From RYN-111 sp046723735 (GTDB taxonomy: Bacteria > Actinomycetota > Actinomycetes > Mycobacteriales > SCTD01): a stretch of DNA of 64,000 nt. The stretch lies in assembly GCA_046723735.1 (NCBI GenBank), contig JBKOVB010000113.1, positions 1 to 64,000 on the forward strand, in the 5' to 3' direction. The stretch's first letter is position 1. The number at the start of each line of letters is the position of its first letter. A model generated the notes under the pieces. The model saw nothing but the letters and a program-made list of their open reading frames with translations. It had not been told where the DNA came from and ran no database searches. Below are positions 1 to 7,368 of this stretch, piece by piece. The position numbers and the translations under genes were made by a program.

Positions 1-513
1 CCCCACGGCCGCGGCGGACACCCGCGCCGCGGTCGCCGGGGGCGGCGGCGGCGCCTCGGCCGGCGCGTCGGGCTTGGGGACGTCGACCCTCGGCCGGCGG
101 GTGGCGGCACCGCTCTTCGGCCCGTAGCCCACCAGCGTCGCGGTCCGGCCACCCGGGCCGACCTCGCCGATGAGCGCCCCCTGCTCCGGCCCGAACGCCT
201 CGGCCGTCTTCTCCTGAGCCTCCTGCGCCGACGGCTCGGACGGGGCCGCAGGCAGGTCACCCGCCGCGGGGTCGGTGTCGAAGGTGATGAGCGCGGCCCC
301 GACGTCGACCGTCTGCCCCGGCTCGGCGTGCAGGGAGACCACGACCCCGGCGTACGGCGAGGGCACCTCCACCGCGGCCTTGGCCGTCTCCACCTCGACG
401 ATCGGCTGGTTCAGCGAGACCGTGTCGCCGACCTGGACCAGCCACTGCAGGATCTCGCCCTCGGTCAGCCCCTCACCGAGGTCCGGAAGCCGGAACTCCT
501 GGATCCTGCTCAT
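1..513 (-). CDS. Dihydrolipoamide acyltransferase (E2) of a 2-oxoacid dehydrogenase complex, N-terminal part
   Basis: Only the first 171 residues are in the window; the gene continues past the left edge. The protein opens with a biotinyl/lipoyl domain (about residues 4-78) in which the lipoylated lysine lies in ETAKAAVEV. A Pro/Ala-rich linker follows, and a short segment with VGYGPKSGAA looks like the approach to the E1/E3-binding domain. E2 transfers the acyl group from E1 to CoA on its swinging lipoyl arm. The ATG overlaps the stop of the E1-beta gene as ATGA, so the three genes form one minus-strand operon. The single lipoyl domain and separate alpha and beta E1 subunits fit a branched-chain 2-oxoacid or related complex (BkdC-like) better than the actinobacterial AceE-type pyruvate dehydrogenase. 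The substrate is not proven by sequence. Confidence 0.88.
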   Translation of the reverse strand, partial: MSRIQEFRLPDLGEGLTEGEILQWLVQVGDTVSLNQPIVEVETAKAAVEVPSPYAGVVVSLHAEPGQTVDVGAALITFDTDPAAGDLPAAPSEPSAQEAQEKTAEAFGPEQGALIGEVGPGGRTATLVGYGPKSGAATRRPRVDVPKPDAPAEAPPPPPATAARVSAAAVG

Positions 514-1493
514 CAGTAGGCCAGCGAGCGGTCGACGGTGTGGAGCACCCGGTCGAGGTCCGGCAGGTACTCCTCCTCCAGCCGGGACGGCGGGTACGGC
601 GTGTCGTAACCGGTCACGCGCAGCACCGGCGCCTCCATCTCGTAGTAGAGCTCCTCGGACAACCTTGCCGCGATCTCGGCCCCCAACCCGAGGAACCTCG
701 GGGCCTCGTGCACGACGACCGCCCGCCGCGTCCGACGTACGGAGTCGGCAATCGTGTCGAAGTCGATCGGCGACAGCGAGCGCAGGTCGACGACCTCCAG
801 CGACCTGCCCTCCTCCTCGGCTGCGGTCGCCGCGTCGAGGCAGGTGCGCACCATCGGGCCGTAGCAGAGCAGCGTCAGGTCGGTGCCCGGACGTGCGACC
901 CTGGCCTGCCACGGCCCCAGGACCGAGGCGGTGTCGGCCGTATCCACATCGGCCTTCTCCCAGTAGCGCCGCTTCGGCTCGAAGAAGATCACGGGGTCGT
1001 CGGACGTGATCGCCTGCTGGATCATGAAGTAGGCGTCGGTCGGGTTGGAGCAGGCGACGACCTTCAGCCCCGCGGTGTGGGCGAAGTACGCCTCGGGCGA
1101 CTCGCTGTGGTGCTCGACCGCGCCGATGCCACCGCCGAACGGGATGCGCACGACGACGGGCATCTTCACGCTGCCCTTGGAACGGGCGTGGATCTTCGCG
1201 AGCTGGCTCACGATCTGGTCGTAGGCCGGGTAGACGAAGCCGTCGAACTGGATCTCGCAGACCGGGCGGTAGCCGCGGATGGCCAGCCCGATCGCCGTAC
1301 CGACGATGGCGGACTCGGCGAGCGGGGTGTCCATCACGCGGTCCTCGCCGAAGTCCTTCTGCAGCCCGTCGGTGACGCGGAAGACGCCGCCGAGCTTGCC
1401 GACGTCCTCGCCCATGACGAGCACCTTGTCGTCGCGCTCCATCGCGGCGCGCAGTCCCTCGTTGAGGGCCTTGGCCAAGGTCAGCTGCGGCAT
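513..1493 (-). CDS. 2-oxoacid dehydrogenase E1 component, beta subunit
   Basis: A 326-residue protein, the usual length for E1-beta. It begins MPQLTLAKALNEGLRAAMERD and carries the family core MGEDVGKLGGVFRVTDGL, then DTPLAESAIVGTAIGLAIRG and EIQFDGFVYPAYDQIVSQLAK. It has the transketolase pyrimidine-binding half at about residues 5-180 and the C-terminal transketolase domain at about 200-320. With the alpha subunit it makes the thiamine-diphosphate-dependent decarboxylase of a branched-chain or other 2-oxoacid dehydrogenase. It overlaps its neighbours on both sides by four bases (ATGA), showing translational coupling with E1-alpha upstream and E2 downstream. A name such as bkdA2/bkdB is plausible, but the substrate is inferred from architecture only. 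Confidence 0.92.
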   Translation of the reverse strand: MPQLTLAKALNEGLRAAMERDDKVLVMGEDVGKLGGVFRVTDGLQKDFGEDRVMDTPLAESAIVGTAIGLAIRGYRPVCEIQFDGFVYPAYDQIVSQLAKIHARSKGSVKMPVVVRIPFGGGIGAVEHHSESPEAYFAHTAGLKVVACSNPTDAYFMIQQAITSDDPVIFFEPKRRYWEKADVDTADTASVLGPWQARVARPGTDLTLLCYGPMVRTCLDAATAAEEEGRSLEVVDLRSLSPIDFDTIADSVRRTRRAVVVHEAPRFLGLGAEIAARLSEELYYEMEAPVLRVTGYDTPYPPSRLEEEYLPDLDRVLHTVDRSLAY

Positions 1494-2596
1494 CAGTGCC
1501 CCCCTCCTGCGAAGCCGGCGAGGTAGGTGTCGAGCTCCGCTTTCTCCTCCAGCAGAAGGGGAGTCGGCTCGTCGTAGATGTTCTCGAACAGGAAGCCCGG
1601 CGCCGGGTCAGGCATCTCCAGGCACTCCTTGCGGACCCGGGCCGCGAGCTGGTCGGCCTCGGCCTCGACGCTCTCGATGAAGCCGTTGTCGGCCAGCTGC
1701 TGCTTGAACAGGAACGACCGCAGCCGCTCGATCGGGTCCTTGAGCTTCCAGGCCTCCAGCTCCGACGACAGGCGGTAGCGGGTCGGGTCGTCGGAGGTGG
1801 TGTGCGCCCCCATCCGGTAGGTGAAGGCCTCGACGAGCGTCGGGCCCTGCCCGGTACGGGCGGCGTCCAGAGCGGCCCGGGTCACGGCATAGCTGGCCAG
1901 CACGTCGTTGCCGTCGACCCGCACGCCGGGGAAGCCGAAGCCTGCGGCCCGCAGGTACAGCGGGATGCGGCTCTGGTGGTCGGCAGGGGTGCTGATGCCC
2001 CACTGGTTGTTCTGGCAGAAGAAGACGATCGGCGCGTTGTAGACGCTGGCCCACACGAACGCCTCGTTGACGTCGCCTTGTGCGGAGGCGCCGTCGCCGA
2101 AGTAGGCGATCACCGCCTCGCCGGTCTCCGGGTCTCCCACAGCGCCGTCCTTGGTGATGCCCATCGCGTAGCCGGTGGCGTGCAGGGTCTGGCTGCCGAT
2201 GACGATCGTGTAGAGGTTGAAGCGGTGCTCCTGCGGGTCCCACCCGCCGTTGTTCACGCCGCGGAACAGCCCGAGCAGCAGCACCGGGTCGACGTCGCGG
2301 CACCAGGCGACCCCGTGCTCCCGGTACGTCGGGAAGGCGAAGTCCTGGGGTCTCATGGCGCGAGCCGAGCCGACCTGCGCGGCCTCCTGGCCGAGCAGCG
2401 CGGCCCAGATGCCGAGCTCTCCCTGGCGCTGCAGGGCGGTGGCCTCGACGTCGAAGCGACGGACGAGCACCAGGTCGCGGTAGAAGGCGCGGTACTCGTC
2501 GTCGGTCAGGTCGACGTCGTAGTCAGGGTGGTGGACCCGCTCACCTTCCGGGGTGAGGAGCTGGACGAGCGGGGCCGTGCTGTCGGCGGCGGTCAC
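1493..2596 (-). CDS. 2-oxoacid dehydrogenase E1 component, alpha subunit
   Basis: About 367 residues from a GTG at 2596, chosen because GGAGGA stands five bases before it; the open frame upstream is low-complexity and not family-like. The thiamine-diphosphate motif is clear: GDGASAQGDVNEAF (about 167-180) through NN at about 196-197. The family segments RQGELGIWAALLGQEAAQVG and FPTYREHGVAW are also present. It catalyses decarboxylation of the 2-oxoacid and reductive acylation of the E2 lipoyl group, with the beta subunit encoded next. It is the first gene of the operon. About 70 bases separate it from the upstream secreted-protein gene, so its promoter is probably there. It resembles the BkdA/PdhA type of actinobacteria. 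Confidence 0.92.
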   Translation of the reverse strand: MTAADSTAPLVQLLTPEGERVHHPDYDVDLTDDEYRAFYRDLVLVRRFDVEATALQRQGELGIWAALLGQEAAQVGSARAMRPQDFAFPTYREHGVAWCRDVDPVLLLGLFRGVNNGGWDPQEHRFNLYTIVIGSQTLHATGYAMGITKDGAVGDPETGEAVIAYFGDGASAQGDVNEAFVWASVYNAPIVFFCQNNQWGISTPADHQSRIPLYLRAAGFGFPGVRVDGNDVLASYAVTRAALDAARTGQGPTLVEAFTYRMGAHTTSDDPTRYRLSSELEAWKLKDPIERLRSFLFKQQLADNGFIESVEAEADQLAARVRKECLEMPDPAPGFLFENIYDEPTPLLLEEKAELDTYLAGFAGGGH

Positions 2597-2666
2597 GGGG
2601 TCCTCCGGGGCTCGGCTGCCTGTGGCCTGATCCTGGCACGACTCGCCGCTGGGTGTGACCCAGATC

Positions 2667-3185
2667 TCAGGGGTGCTTGCCCTGGCCCAGGTGCTTGCCG
2701 TTGTCGTCCGGGTGAGGTGGGTGCACAGGGTGCACAGGGTGCACCGGGTGGGCAGGGTGCGGCTTGCGGCCCAGCCACTCGGCGGGCGGCTGCACGCTCG
2801 GTACCAGGACAGGGCCGGAGGGCGCACTCGGCTCCGGGACGGGCTGCGGGAGCGGTGCGGGGTTGTGGACCGCCACCGCCACCTGCCGGTCGGGGTCGGC
2901 CGAGGCTGCGGGCTCCGCCGTCGCCGGCACCCGCACCGGTGCCGCGACCGTGGTCAGCGGGGGCGTCACCTGTCGCGTCGTCGTGGGCGAGACGCTCCCC
3001 GGCGGCCGCTGCACGAACAGCGGCGGCGCGGGCCGTGGGGAGGTCGTCGCCGGGGAGGGCGTCGTGGAGCGGTGAGGCGCGAGGGTGCCGGTGCCGTTGG
3101 AGATGAGCACGGCCGTCCCGGCCGAGGCCAGGCCGACCAGGGCGACCGTGGTCGCGCCGATCACAAGCCGGGATCCATCGGGCAC
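2667..3185 (-). CDS. Exported Pro/Thr-rich protein with a C-terminal His-Pro repeat
   Basis: A 172-residue protein starting at GTG 3185, with a purine-rich GGAAGGA upstream. Residues 6-30 form one hydrophobic segment (VIGATTVALVGLASAGTAVLI) that acts as a signal peptide or membrane anchor. The rest is low-complexity, rich in Pro, Thr, Ala and Val, as in surface-exposed linkers. Near the C-terminus is a short tandem repeat with the pattern HPVHP, then a charged DDNGKHLGQGKHP tail. No enzymatic domain is visible and I do not recognise the family. The His repeat might bind metal, which is speculation. The gene sits between the E1-alpha gene and an SRPBCC gene on the same strand, without tight coupling to either. 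Confidence 0.6.
   Translation of the reverse strand: MPDGSRLVIGATTVALVGLASAGTAVLISNGTGTLAPHRSTTPSPATTSPRPAPPLFVQRPPGSVSPTTTRQVTPPLTTVAAPVRVPATAEPAASADPDRQVAVAVHNPAPLPQPVPEPSAPSGPVLVPSVQPPAEWLGRKPHPAHPVHPVHPVHPPHPDDNGKHLGQGKHP
2718..2760. repeat. Short tandem repeat (unit of nine bases, gtgcacagg-like)
   Basis: Three to four copies of a nine-base unit run in tandem, the last ones diverged. They encode the HPVHPVHP stretch of the exported protein on the minus strand. Because the unit is a multiple of three, copy-number changes would keep the frame. Confidence 0.7.
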
Positions 3186-3283
3186 GTGTGGGGTCCTTCC
3201 CTCACGAAACGCCACCAAACGGGGACGCTGCGTGCACTGTGAGGATGCACCCGTTCGCCGTAACGCCGACAGGGCCGAACGGG

Positions 3284-3742
3284 CTACTTCTCCGCTTCGG
3301 CCTTGATCGCCGCGAGGGTGTGCTCCATACCGCGCGCCGTCGCGGCCTCCCGGTCGAGCACGCCGGTGGCGAGACCCGCGGGGGTCTTGAACCAGCCCGG
3401 GCGCTCGTCCACCCAGCTCTCGGTGAGGCTGACGCCGCCGTCGACGGGCTCGAGGTCGTAGGTCCAGCGCGCCACCGGGATGCCGAACGATGTGACCCGG
3501 AACGAGAACGTCCGTCCCGGCTCGGCCTGCTCCACCCGGCACGTCGTGGACCAGCGGCGCCAGCCGTTGCGGTTCCGGCCGCGGAACCGGACGCCAGGCG
3601 CCGGGCCGGTGGCCCCGCCGAGCCAGCGGCCCCCGGTGTTCTCGGGGCTGAGCCGACCCATGCCGGGGAGGTCGCTCACGAGGGCGTAGATCTTCTCCGG
3701 CGTTGCGCTGACGAGGGCGGTGCGGCTCAGGCGGCTGCTCAT
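3284..3742 (-). CDS. SRPBCC family protein (polyketide cyclase/dehydrase-like)
   Basis: A 152-residue protein of the START/Bet v1-like SRPBCC superfamily. It begins with SRTALVSATPEKIYALVSDLPGMGRLSPEN, the typical first strand and helix of these ligand-binding proteins, followed by GAAPGVRFRGRNR-like and WTTTCRV-like strands. The middle FGIPVARWTYDLEPVDGGVSLTESW and the C-terminal helix (GMEHTLAAIKAEAE) fit the family. Members bind hydrophobic ligands or act as cyclases, and no substrate can be named. The gene is divergent from bluB-cobT with about 31 bases between the starts, so the two must share promoter sequence. The ATG has no strong ribosome site. Confidence 0.8.
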   Translation of the reverse strand: MSSRLSRTALVSATPEKIYALVSDLPGMGRLSPENTGGRWLGGATGPAPGVRFRGRNRNGWRRWSTTCRVEQAEPGRTFSFRVTSFGIPVARWTYDLEPVDGGVSLTESWVDERPGWFKTPAGLATGVLDREAATARGMEHTLAAIKAEAEK

Positions 3743-3773
3743 AGCGCCGGAGAGTACTGACTACGGTTGTCCC

Positions 3774-5441
3774 GTGACCTGGCCGCGCCCCGTGCCCCTG
3801 ATCGGCGACACGACGTCGGCCGCCGACCGGGCCGCCGCCCCGGATGCCTGGGCGTTCTCCCCGGCGGCGCGTGAGGCACTCCAGGACGTGATCGCCGCCC
3901 GCCGCGACGTGCGGCGCTACCGCCCCGACGCGGTGCCCGACGAGGTCCTCGAACGCGTGCTCGCCGCCGGCCACCGCGCACCTTCGGTGGGCCACTCCCA
4001 GCCCTGGCGCTTCGTCGTCGTTCGCGATCCTGCGCTGCGGGAGCGTGCCGCGTGGATGGCCGACCAGGAGCGGCTCGCCCAGGCCGCGCAGCTTGCCCCC
4101 GAGTCGGCCCGGCAGCTGCTCGACCTGCAGCTCGAGGGGATCCGCGAGGCGCCGCTCGGCGTCGTGGTGTGCTGCGACCGCCGTACGCCGGCAGCCGGCG
4201 TCCTCGGCCGGGCGACCTTTCCCGACGCCGACCTGTGGTCGTGCGCGTGCGCCATCCAGAACCTGTGGCTCGCCAGCCGCGCCGAGGGCCTGGGCATGGG
4301 ATGGGTCACGCTGTTCGACCCGGAGGCGCTCGGCGACCTGCTGGGCCTGCCGGACGGCGTCACGACCCTCGGCTGGCTGTGCCTGGGCTGGCCCGACGAG
4401 CGTCCGCCGGCCCCAGGCCTCGAGCGCGCAGGTTGGTCCAGCCGGCTGCCGCTCGCCGACGTGGTCCTGACGGACCGCTGGTCCGAGACCGCGCCGCCCG
4501 CCTCCCACCTGCGCGCACCCTCGCAGCAGCAGGTCGTCGGTGCCCGCGACGAGTCCGACCGGCTCCTCACGCCTCCCGGGTCGCTGGGCGTGCTCGACCG
4601 CGCGGTCGACCGAGCAGTCGCGCTCGGCCACGTCTCCCTGACGGCAGGCGTGCTGGTGCTCGCCGCCGGGCGGCACCCCGTGACCGACCTCGGCGTGTCC
4701 GCCTTCGAGCCGTCGGTCACCGACGACGTGCTCGCGGCGGCAGACGCCGGAAGCGCCGTGGGCACCGTGGCGGCGGCGGCGGCGGGGCTGCGGTCCGTCG
4801 TCGTCGACTGCGGTACGGCGACAGGAGACCTCCTCCACGACGACGCCCTCTCGCCCGATGCGGTCACCGAGCTCGTGGCGCGCGGCCGTTCGCTCGGCAG
4901 CTCCTTGGGCCCCGACGGGCTGGTGGCGCTGGGCGAGGTCGGCATCGGCAACACCACCGTGGCGGCCGCGCTGTCCGCCGTACTCCTCGGGGTGCCGGCG
5001 CAGGACGTGGTGGGGCTCGGGTCCGGGGCGGACACCGCGATGCTGGTCCGCAAGCGGGAGGTCGTCGCGGGGGCGCTGGCCCGCGTCGGCTCGGTCAACA
5101 GCCCGCTGCGTGCGCTGGCCGCGGTGGGCGGGCCGGAGGTGGCCTTCCTGACCGGGGTGACGCTCGGGGCCGCCTCGGCCGGCGTGGTCGTGGTGCTCGA
5201 CGGGCTGCTCACCTCGGTCGCGGCGCTGTGCGCGGTGCTGCTCGAACCCGCGGTGGCGCAGCACCTGGTGGCCGGCCAGCGCAGCCGCGAACGGGCCCAC
5301 GCCTTGGTGCTGGAGCGCCTGGGCCTCGAGCCGCTGCTCGACCTACGGTTGCGCGCCGGCGAGGGCGCGGGGGCCTGCCTGGCGGCGCAGCTGCTGCTGT
5401 CAGGTTTGCGGGTACGGCGGGAGACCGCCCGCACCTCCTGA
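3774..5441 (+). CDS. Fused 5,6-dimethylbenzimidazole synthase (BluB) and nicotinate-nucleotide:DMB phosphoribosyltransferase (CobT)
   Basis: A 555-residue two-domain enzyme from GTG 3774. Residues about 30-225 are a BluB-type nitroreductase: RRDVRRYRPDAVPDEVLERV, then APSVGHSQPWRFVVV and GLGMGWVTLFDPEAL. This half splits reduced FMN with oxygen to give 5,6-dimethylbenzimidazole (DMB). Residues about 250-555 are CobT: PPGSLGVLDRAV (267-278), GEVGIGNTTVAAAL (387-400), GSGADTAMLVRKREVVAGAL, and GEGAGACLA with the expected catalytic Glu at about 530. This half joins DMB to the ribose phosphate of nicotinate mononucleotide to make alpha-ribazole phosphate, the lower ligand of vitamin B12. A BluB/CobT2 fusion is known from Propionibacterium freudenreichii. 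No other cobalamin gene is nearby and the leader is too short for a cobalamin riboswitch. Confidence 0.93.
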   Translation: MTWPRPVPLIGDTTSAADRAAAPDAWAFSPAAREALQDVIAARRDVRRYRPDAVPDEVLERVLAAGHRAPSVGHSQPWRFVVVRDPALRERAAWMADQERLAQAAQLAPESARQLLDLQLEGIREAPLGVVVCCDRRTPAAGVLGRATFPDADLWSCACAIQNLWLASRAEGLGMGWVTLFDPEALGDLLGLPDGVTTLGWLCLGWPDERPPAPGLERAGWSSRLPLADVVLTDRWSETAPPASHLRAPSQQQVVGARDESDRLLTPPGSLGVLDRAVDRAVALGHVSLTAGVLVLAAGRHPVTDLGVSAFEPSVTDDVLAAADAGSAVGTVAAAAAGLRSVVVDCGTATGDLLHDDALSPDAVTELVARGRSLGSSLGPDGLVALGEVGIGNTTVAAALSAVLLGVPAQDVVGLGSGADTAMLVRKREVVAGALARVGSVNSPLRALAAVGGPEVAFLTGVTLGAASAGVVVVLDGLLTSVAALCAVLLEPAVAQHLVAGQRSRERAHALVLERLGLEPLLDLRLRAGEGAGACLAAQLLLSGLRVRRETARTS

Positions 5442-5491
5442 CCCGCTCCTCCCTTACGTCCTCACGATGTGCCCAAAGGTCCGCGTGAGCG

Positions 5492-6553
5492 TTAGGGCGC
5501 AGCGAGGGGGACGGTCCCCTGAGCGCTCGGCAGGCCGGGGCCGGTCATCTCCCACCGGACCGTCAGCGTCACCGCGGCGTCGTCTGGCACCTGTAGGCGC
5601 ATCTCGTACCGAACCGTCTGCCCCGCTGCGATCGAGCTGACCGTCGCGCAGTTGAGCGTGTAGCTCTCCTTGGTGGGCGCTTCGAGGTAGGACGGGCACC
5701 AGCGGTCGAAGCTGACCGGCTCGTTCGTCGGGTTGGTGAGGTCGACGACGTAGACCAGAGGCTCGCCGGCCTTCGCCGTCTGCGGCAGCTCCAAGGAGGC
5801 GGCCAGGTCGCTCAGCGGGTCGTGCGGCGCCACCGGCGCCTGCTCCTCGACGTAGAACCGCGTGAGGTGCAGGCCGCAGGTGAGGTTCAGACCGTCCGTC
5901 GGGCCCGCCGGCGTGACGGTTCCGCCGCCGGTGAGCGTGATGTCGACGTGGTGGTACAGCTGAGCCGGCTTCGCGCCGGCAGGGTTGGCGGGGCACAGCG
6001 AGTCTGTCTGCAGCCCGAGGAGCGTGGTGCCGCCCGGTGCCATGTTCGCGGTCGTCGACTGCGGGAAGTAGCTGCCGTTCGTCGCGACGACGTCGGGCTT
6101 CCCGGGCTCGGATGCGGTCACCCTGGCCGGGAACCCCTTCAGCACGCACGTCGAGCTGCTGGTGTTGCGGAACACGACGTAGTTCACCAGGTGTCCGGTC
6201 GCACCGTCTCGGCCGTCAAACGACGCGGTGACGTCCCCCGCCGTGCAGTCACGCGCGTCCGTGGGGACCGGCCCTGATGGCGCGGGCGGTGCCTGGTACG
6301 GCGTGGGCGGGAGGTCCACCCAGGGCACGGTGCCGGTGAGGTCGACCCCGGTCGCGACCCGAGTGCTCGGGGGCGACGACGGCAGCGTCAGCGCGACCCC
6401 TCCGACGACGCCCGCGACGGCCACGACACCGACGGCCGTCGCCCAGCGGGCGGCCCTGCGGCGACGCACCCGTCGTACGACGTCGTCGAACGCCACCCCC
6501 TCGGAGGGCGGCGCTGCCTCGTGCAGCAGCGCGGCGAGCCGCTCCTCACCCAT
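5492..6553 (-). CDS. Membrane-anchored DUF4232 protein, probable partner of the upstream sigma factor
   Basis: A 353-residue protein with a cytoplasmic N-terminus (MGEERLAALLHEAAPPSEGVAFDDVVRRVRRRR), one membrane segment at about 37-57 (ATAVGVVAVAGVVGGVALTL) and a large outside domain. The outside part has a DUF4232-like pattern: DCTAGDVTASFDGRDGATGHLVNYVVFRNTSSSTCVLKGFPARV, then AGGTTLLGLQTDSLCP-like and CGLHLTRFYVEE strands. The first eight bases overlap the end of the sigma factor gene, so the two are co-translated. The layout (short cytoplasmic tail, one membrane pass, sensor-like outer domain) suggests anti-sigma function, but no ZAS-type motif is seen. Anti-sigma activity is an inference from context. 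Confidence 0.72.
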   Translation of the reverse strand: MGEERLAALLHEAAPPSEGVAFDDVVRRVRRRRAARWATAVGVVAVAGVVGGVALTLPSSPPSTRVATGVDLTGTVPWVDLPPTPYQAPPAPSGPVPTDARDCTAGDVTASFDGRDGATGHLVNYVVFRNTSSSTCVLKGFPARVTASEPGKPDVVATNGSYFPQSTTANMAPGGTTLLGLQTDSLCPANPAGAKPAQLYHHVDITLTGGGTVTPAGPTDGLNLTCGLHLTRFYVEEQAPVAPHDPLSDLAASLELPQTAKAGEPLVYVVDLTNPTNEPVSFDRWCPSYLEAPTKESYTLNCATVSSIAAGQTVRYEMRLQVPDDAAVTLTVRWEMTGPGLPSAQGTVPLAAP

Positions 6554-7046
6554 GGCTGGCCTCCTCGTCCCAGACTCCTCCGAGCGGGCACTGACGAAGC
6601 TTGCCGAGCGCCTTGGCGCTCTGGCTCTTCACGGTGCCGACGGAGCACCCCATCGCCTGCGCGGTCTGCGCCTCGGTGAGGTCGTCGAAGTAGCGGAGCA
6701 CCACGACTGCCCGCTGACGCGGCGGCAGCGACAGCAGCGCCTGGCGCACCGCGCTGCGAAGGTCCGCGTCGGCGAACGCGTCGCCCGGCACAGGGCGGTC
6801 CGGCAGGGAGCCGGGCGCCGTCTCGGCCCGGCGACGACGACGGGCACTGACGAAGCTGGTCACGATGACCCGTCGTACGTAGGCCTCGGGCGCGTCCAGG
6901 CGCGCCCAGCGGTTCCAGGTCTTGGCCAGCGCCGTCTGCACCAGGTCCTCCGCCTCGCCTCTGTCACCCGTGAGCAGCCAGGCGTGGCGGACGAGCGCGC
7001 CCGATCGCGCGACGACGAAGTCGCGGAACCCCTCCGGCTCACGCAC
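6546..7046 (-). CDS. ECF sigma factor, SigE-family type
   Basis: A 166-residue sigma-70 family protein from GTG 7046, chosen because GGAGG stands six to eight bases before it and because family members begin with a short segment before region 2. Region 2 covers about residues 5-75 (FRDFVVARSGALVRHAWLLTGD, EAEDLVQTALAKTWNRW). Region 4 covers about 105-155 (LRSAVRQALLSLPPRQRAVVVLRYF, LTEAQTAQAMGCSVGTVKSQSAKAL), with the helix-turn-helix in TEAQTAQAMGCSVGTVKSQ. It directs RNA polymerase to a small regulon, probably including its own operon. It overlaps the DUF4232 membrane protein gene, its likely regulator. Upstream lie about 320 bases without a gene. Confidence 0.87.
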   Translation of the reverse strand: MREPEGFRDFVVARSGALVRHAWLLTGDRGEAEDLVQTALAKTWNRWARLDAPEAYVRRVIVTSFVSARRRRRAETAPGSLPDRPVPGDAFADADLRSAVRQALLSLPPRQRAVVVLRYFDDLTEAQTAQAMGCSVGTVKSQSAKALGKLRQCPLGGVWDEEASHG

Positions 7047-7368
7047 AGGCCACCTCCGGTGCTCATCCTGGTAGACGCACGCGCCGTCGCGGAGGGTTGC
7101 CCGGGCGGGGCGCGTTGCTCCTGGCACCAATTTTTCTGCCGCAGCAGGAGACGACGCGGCCACGTCGAAAGAGGACGACCACGAGCGCGGTGTGCTGCGG
7201 CCCAGGGCTGCAAGCCGCGCCAAGTCCAGCGGGGCGCTTCCGGGGGGAGGCGCCCCGCTGTCGTTGCCCGGTCAGGTCGAGCAGGCTGTCGCCGTCGAGG
7301 AAGGCGAGGCCGCCGATGTCGGCGGACCCAGCCGTACTCCCCCCAGAACGTGAGCCGGTCCGACGCCA
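7047..7368. other. Intergenic region of about 320 bases
   Basis: No convincing gene is seen on either strand. It must hold the promoter of the sigma factor gene (minus strand) and the end of the hydrolase transcript. A strong hairpin lies at 7228-7259. A short AT-rich run (caattttt) at about 7127-7134 is unusual for this genome and lies about 80 bases upstream of the sigma factor start, so it may be part of a promoter or leader. Confidence 0.5.
7228..7259 (-). terminator. Probable transcription terminator hairpin
   Basis: A perfect ten-base inverted repeat, AGCGGGGCGC and GCGCCCCGCT, surrounds a 12-base loop. It lies about 110 bases beyond the stop of the minus-strand alpha/beta hydrolase gene and before the sigma factor gene. 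No T-run follows on either side, as is common for actinobacterial terminators. Confidence 0.55.

Noticed and set aside
2718..2760. CRISPR-like array
   Set aside because: The repeat unit is nine bases, without spacers, and encodes a His-Pro protein repeat.
3743..3773. Cobalamin riboswitch before bluB-cobT
   Set aside because: Only about 31 bases separate it from the divergent gene; too short for the riboswitch and no B12-box motif is seen.
2667..5300. A single 877-residue minus-strand frame across three genes
   Set aside because: Only its last 172 residues look like a protein; the rest is a GC-driven shadow of the SRPBCC and BluB-CobT genes.
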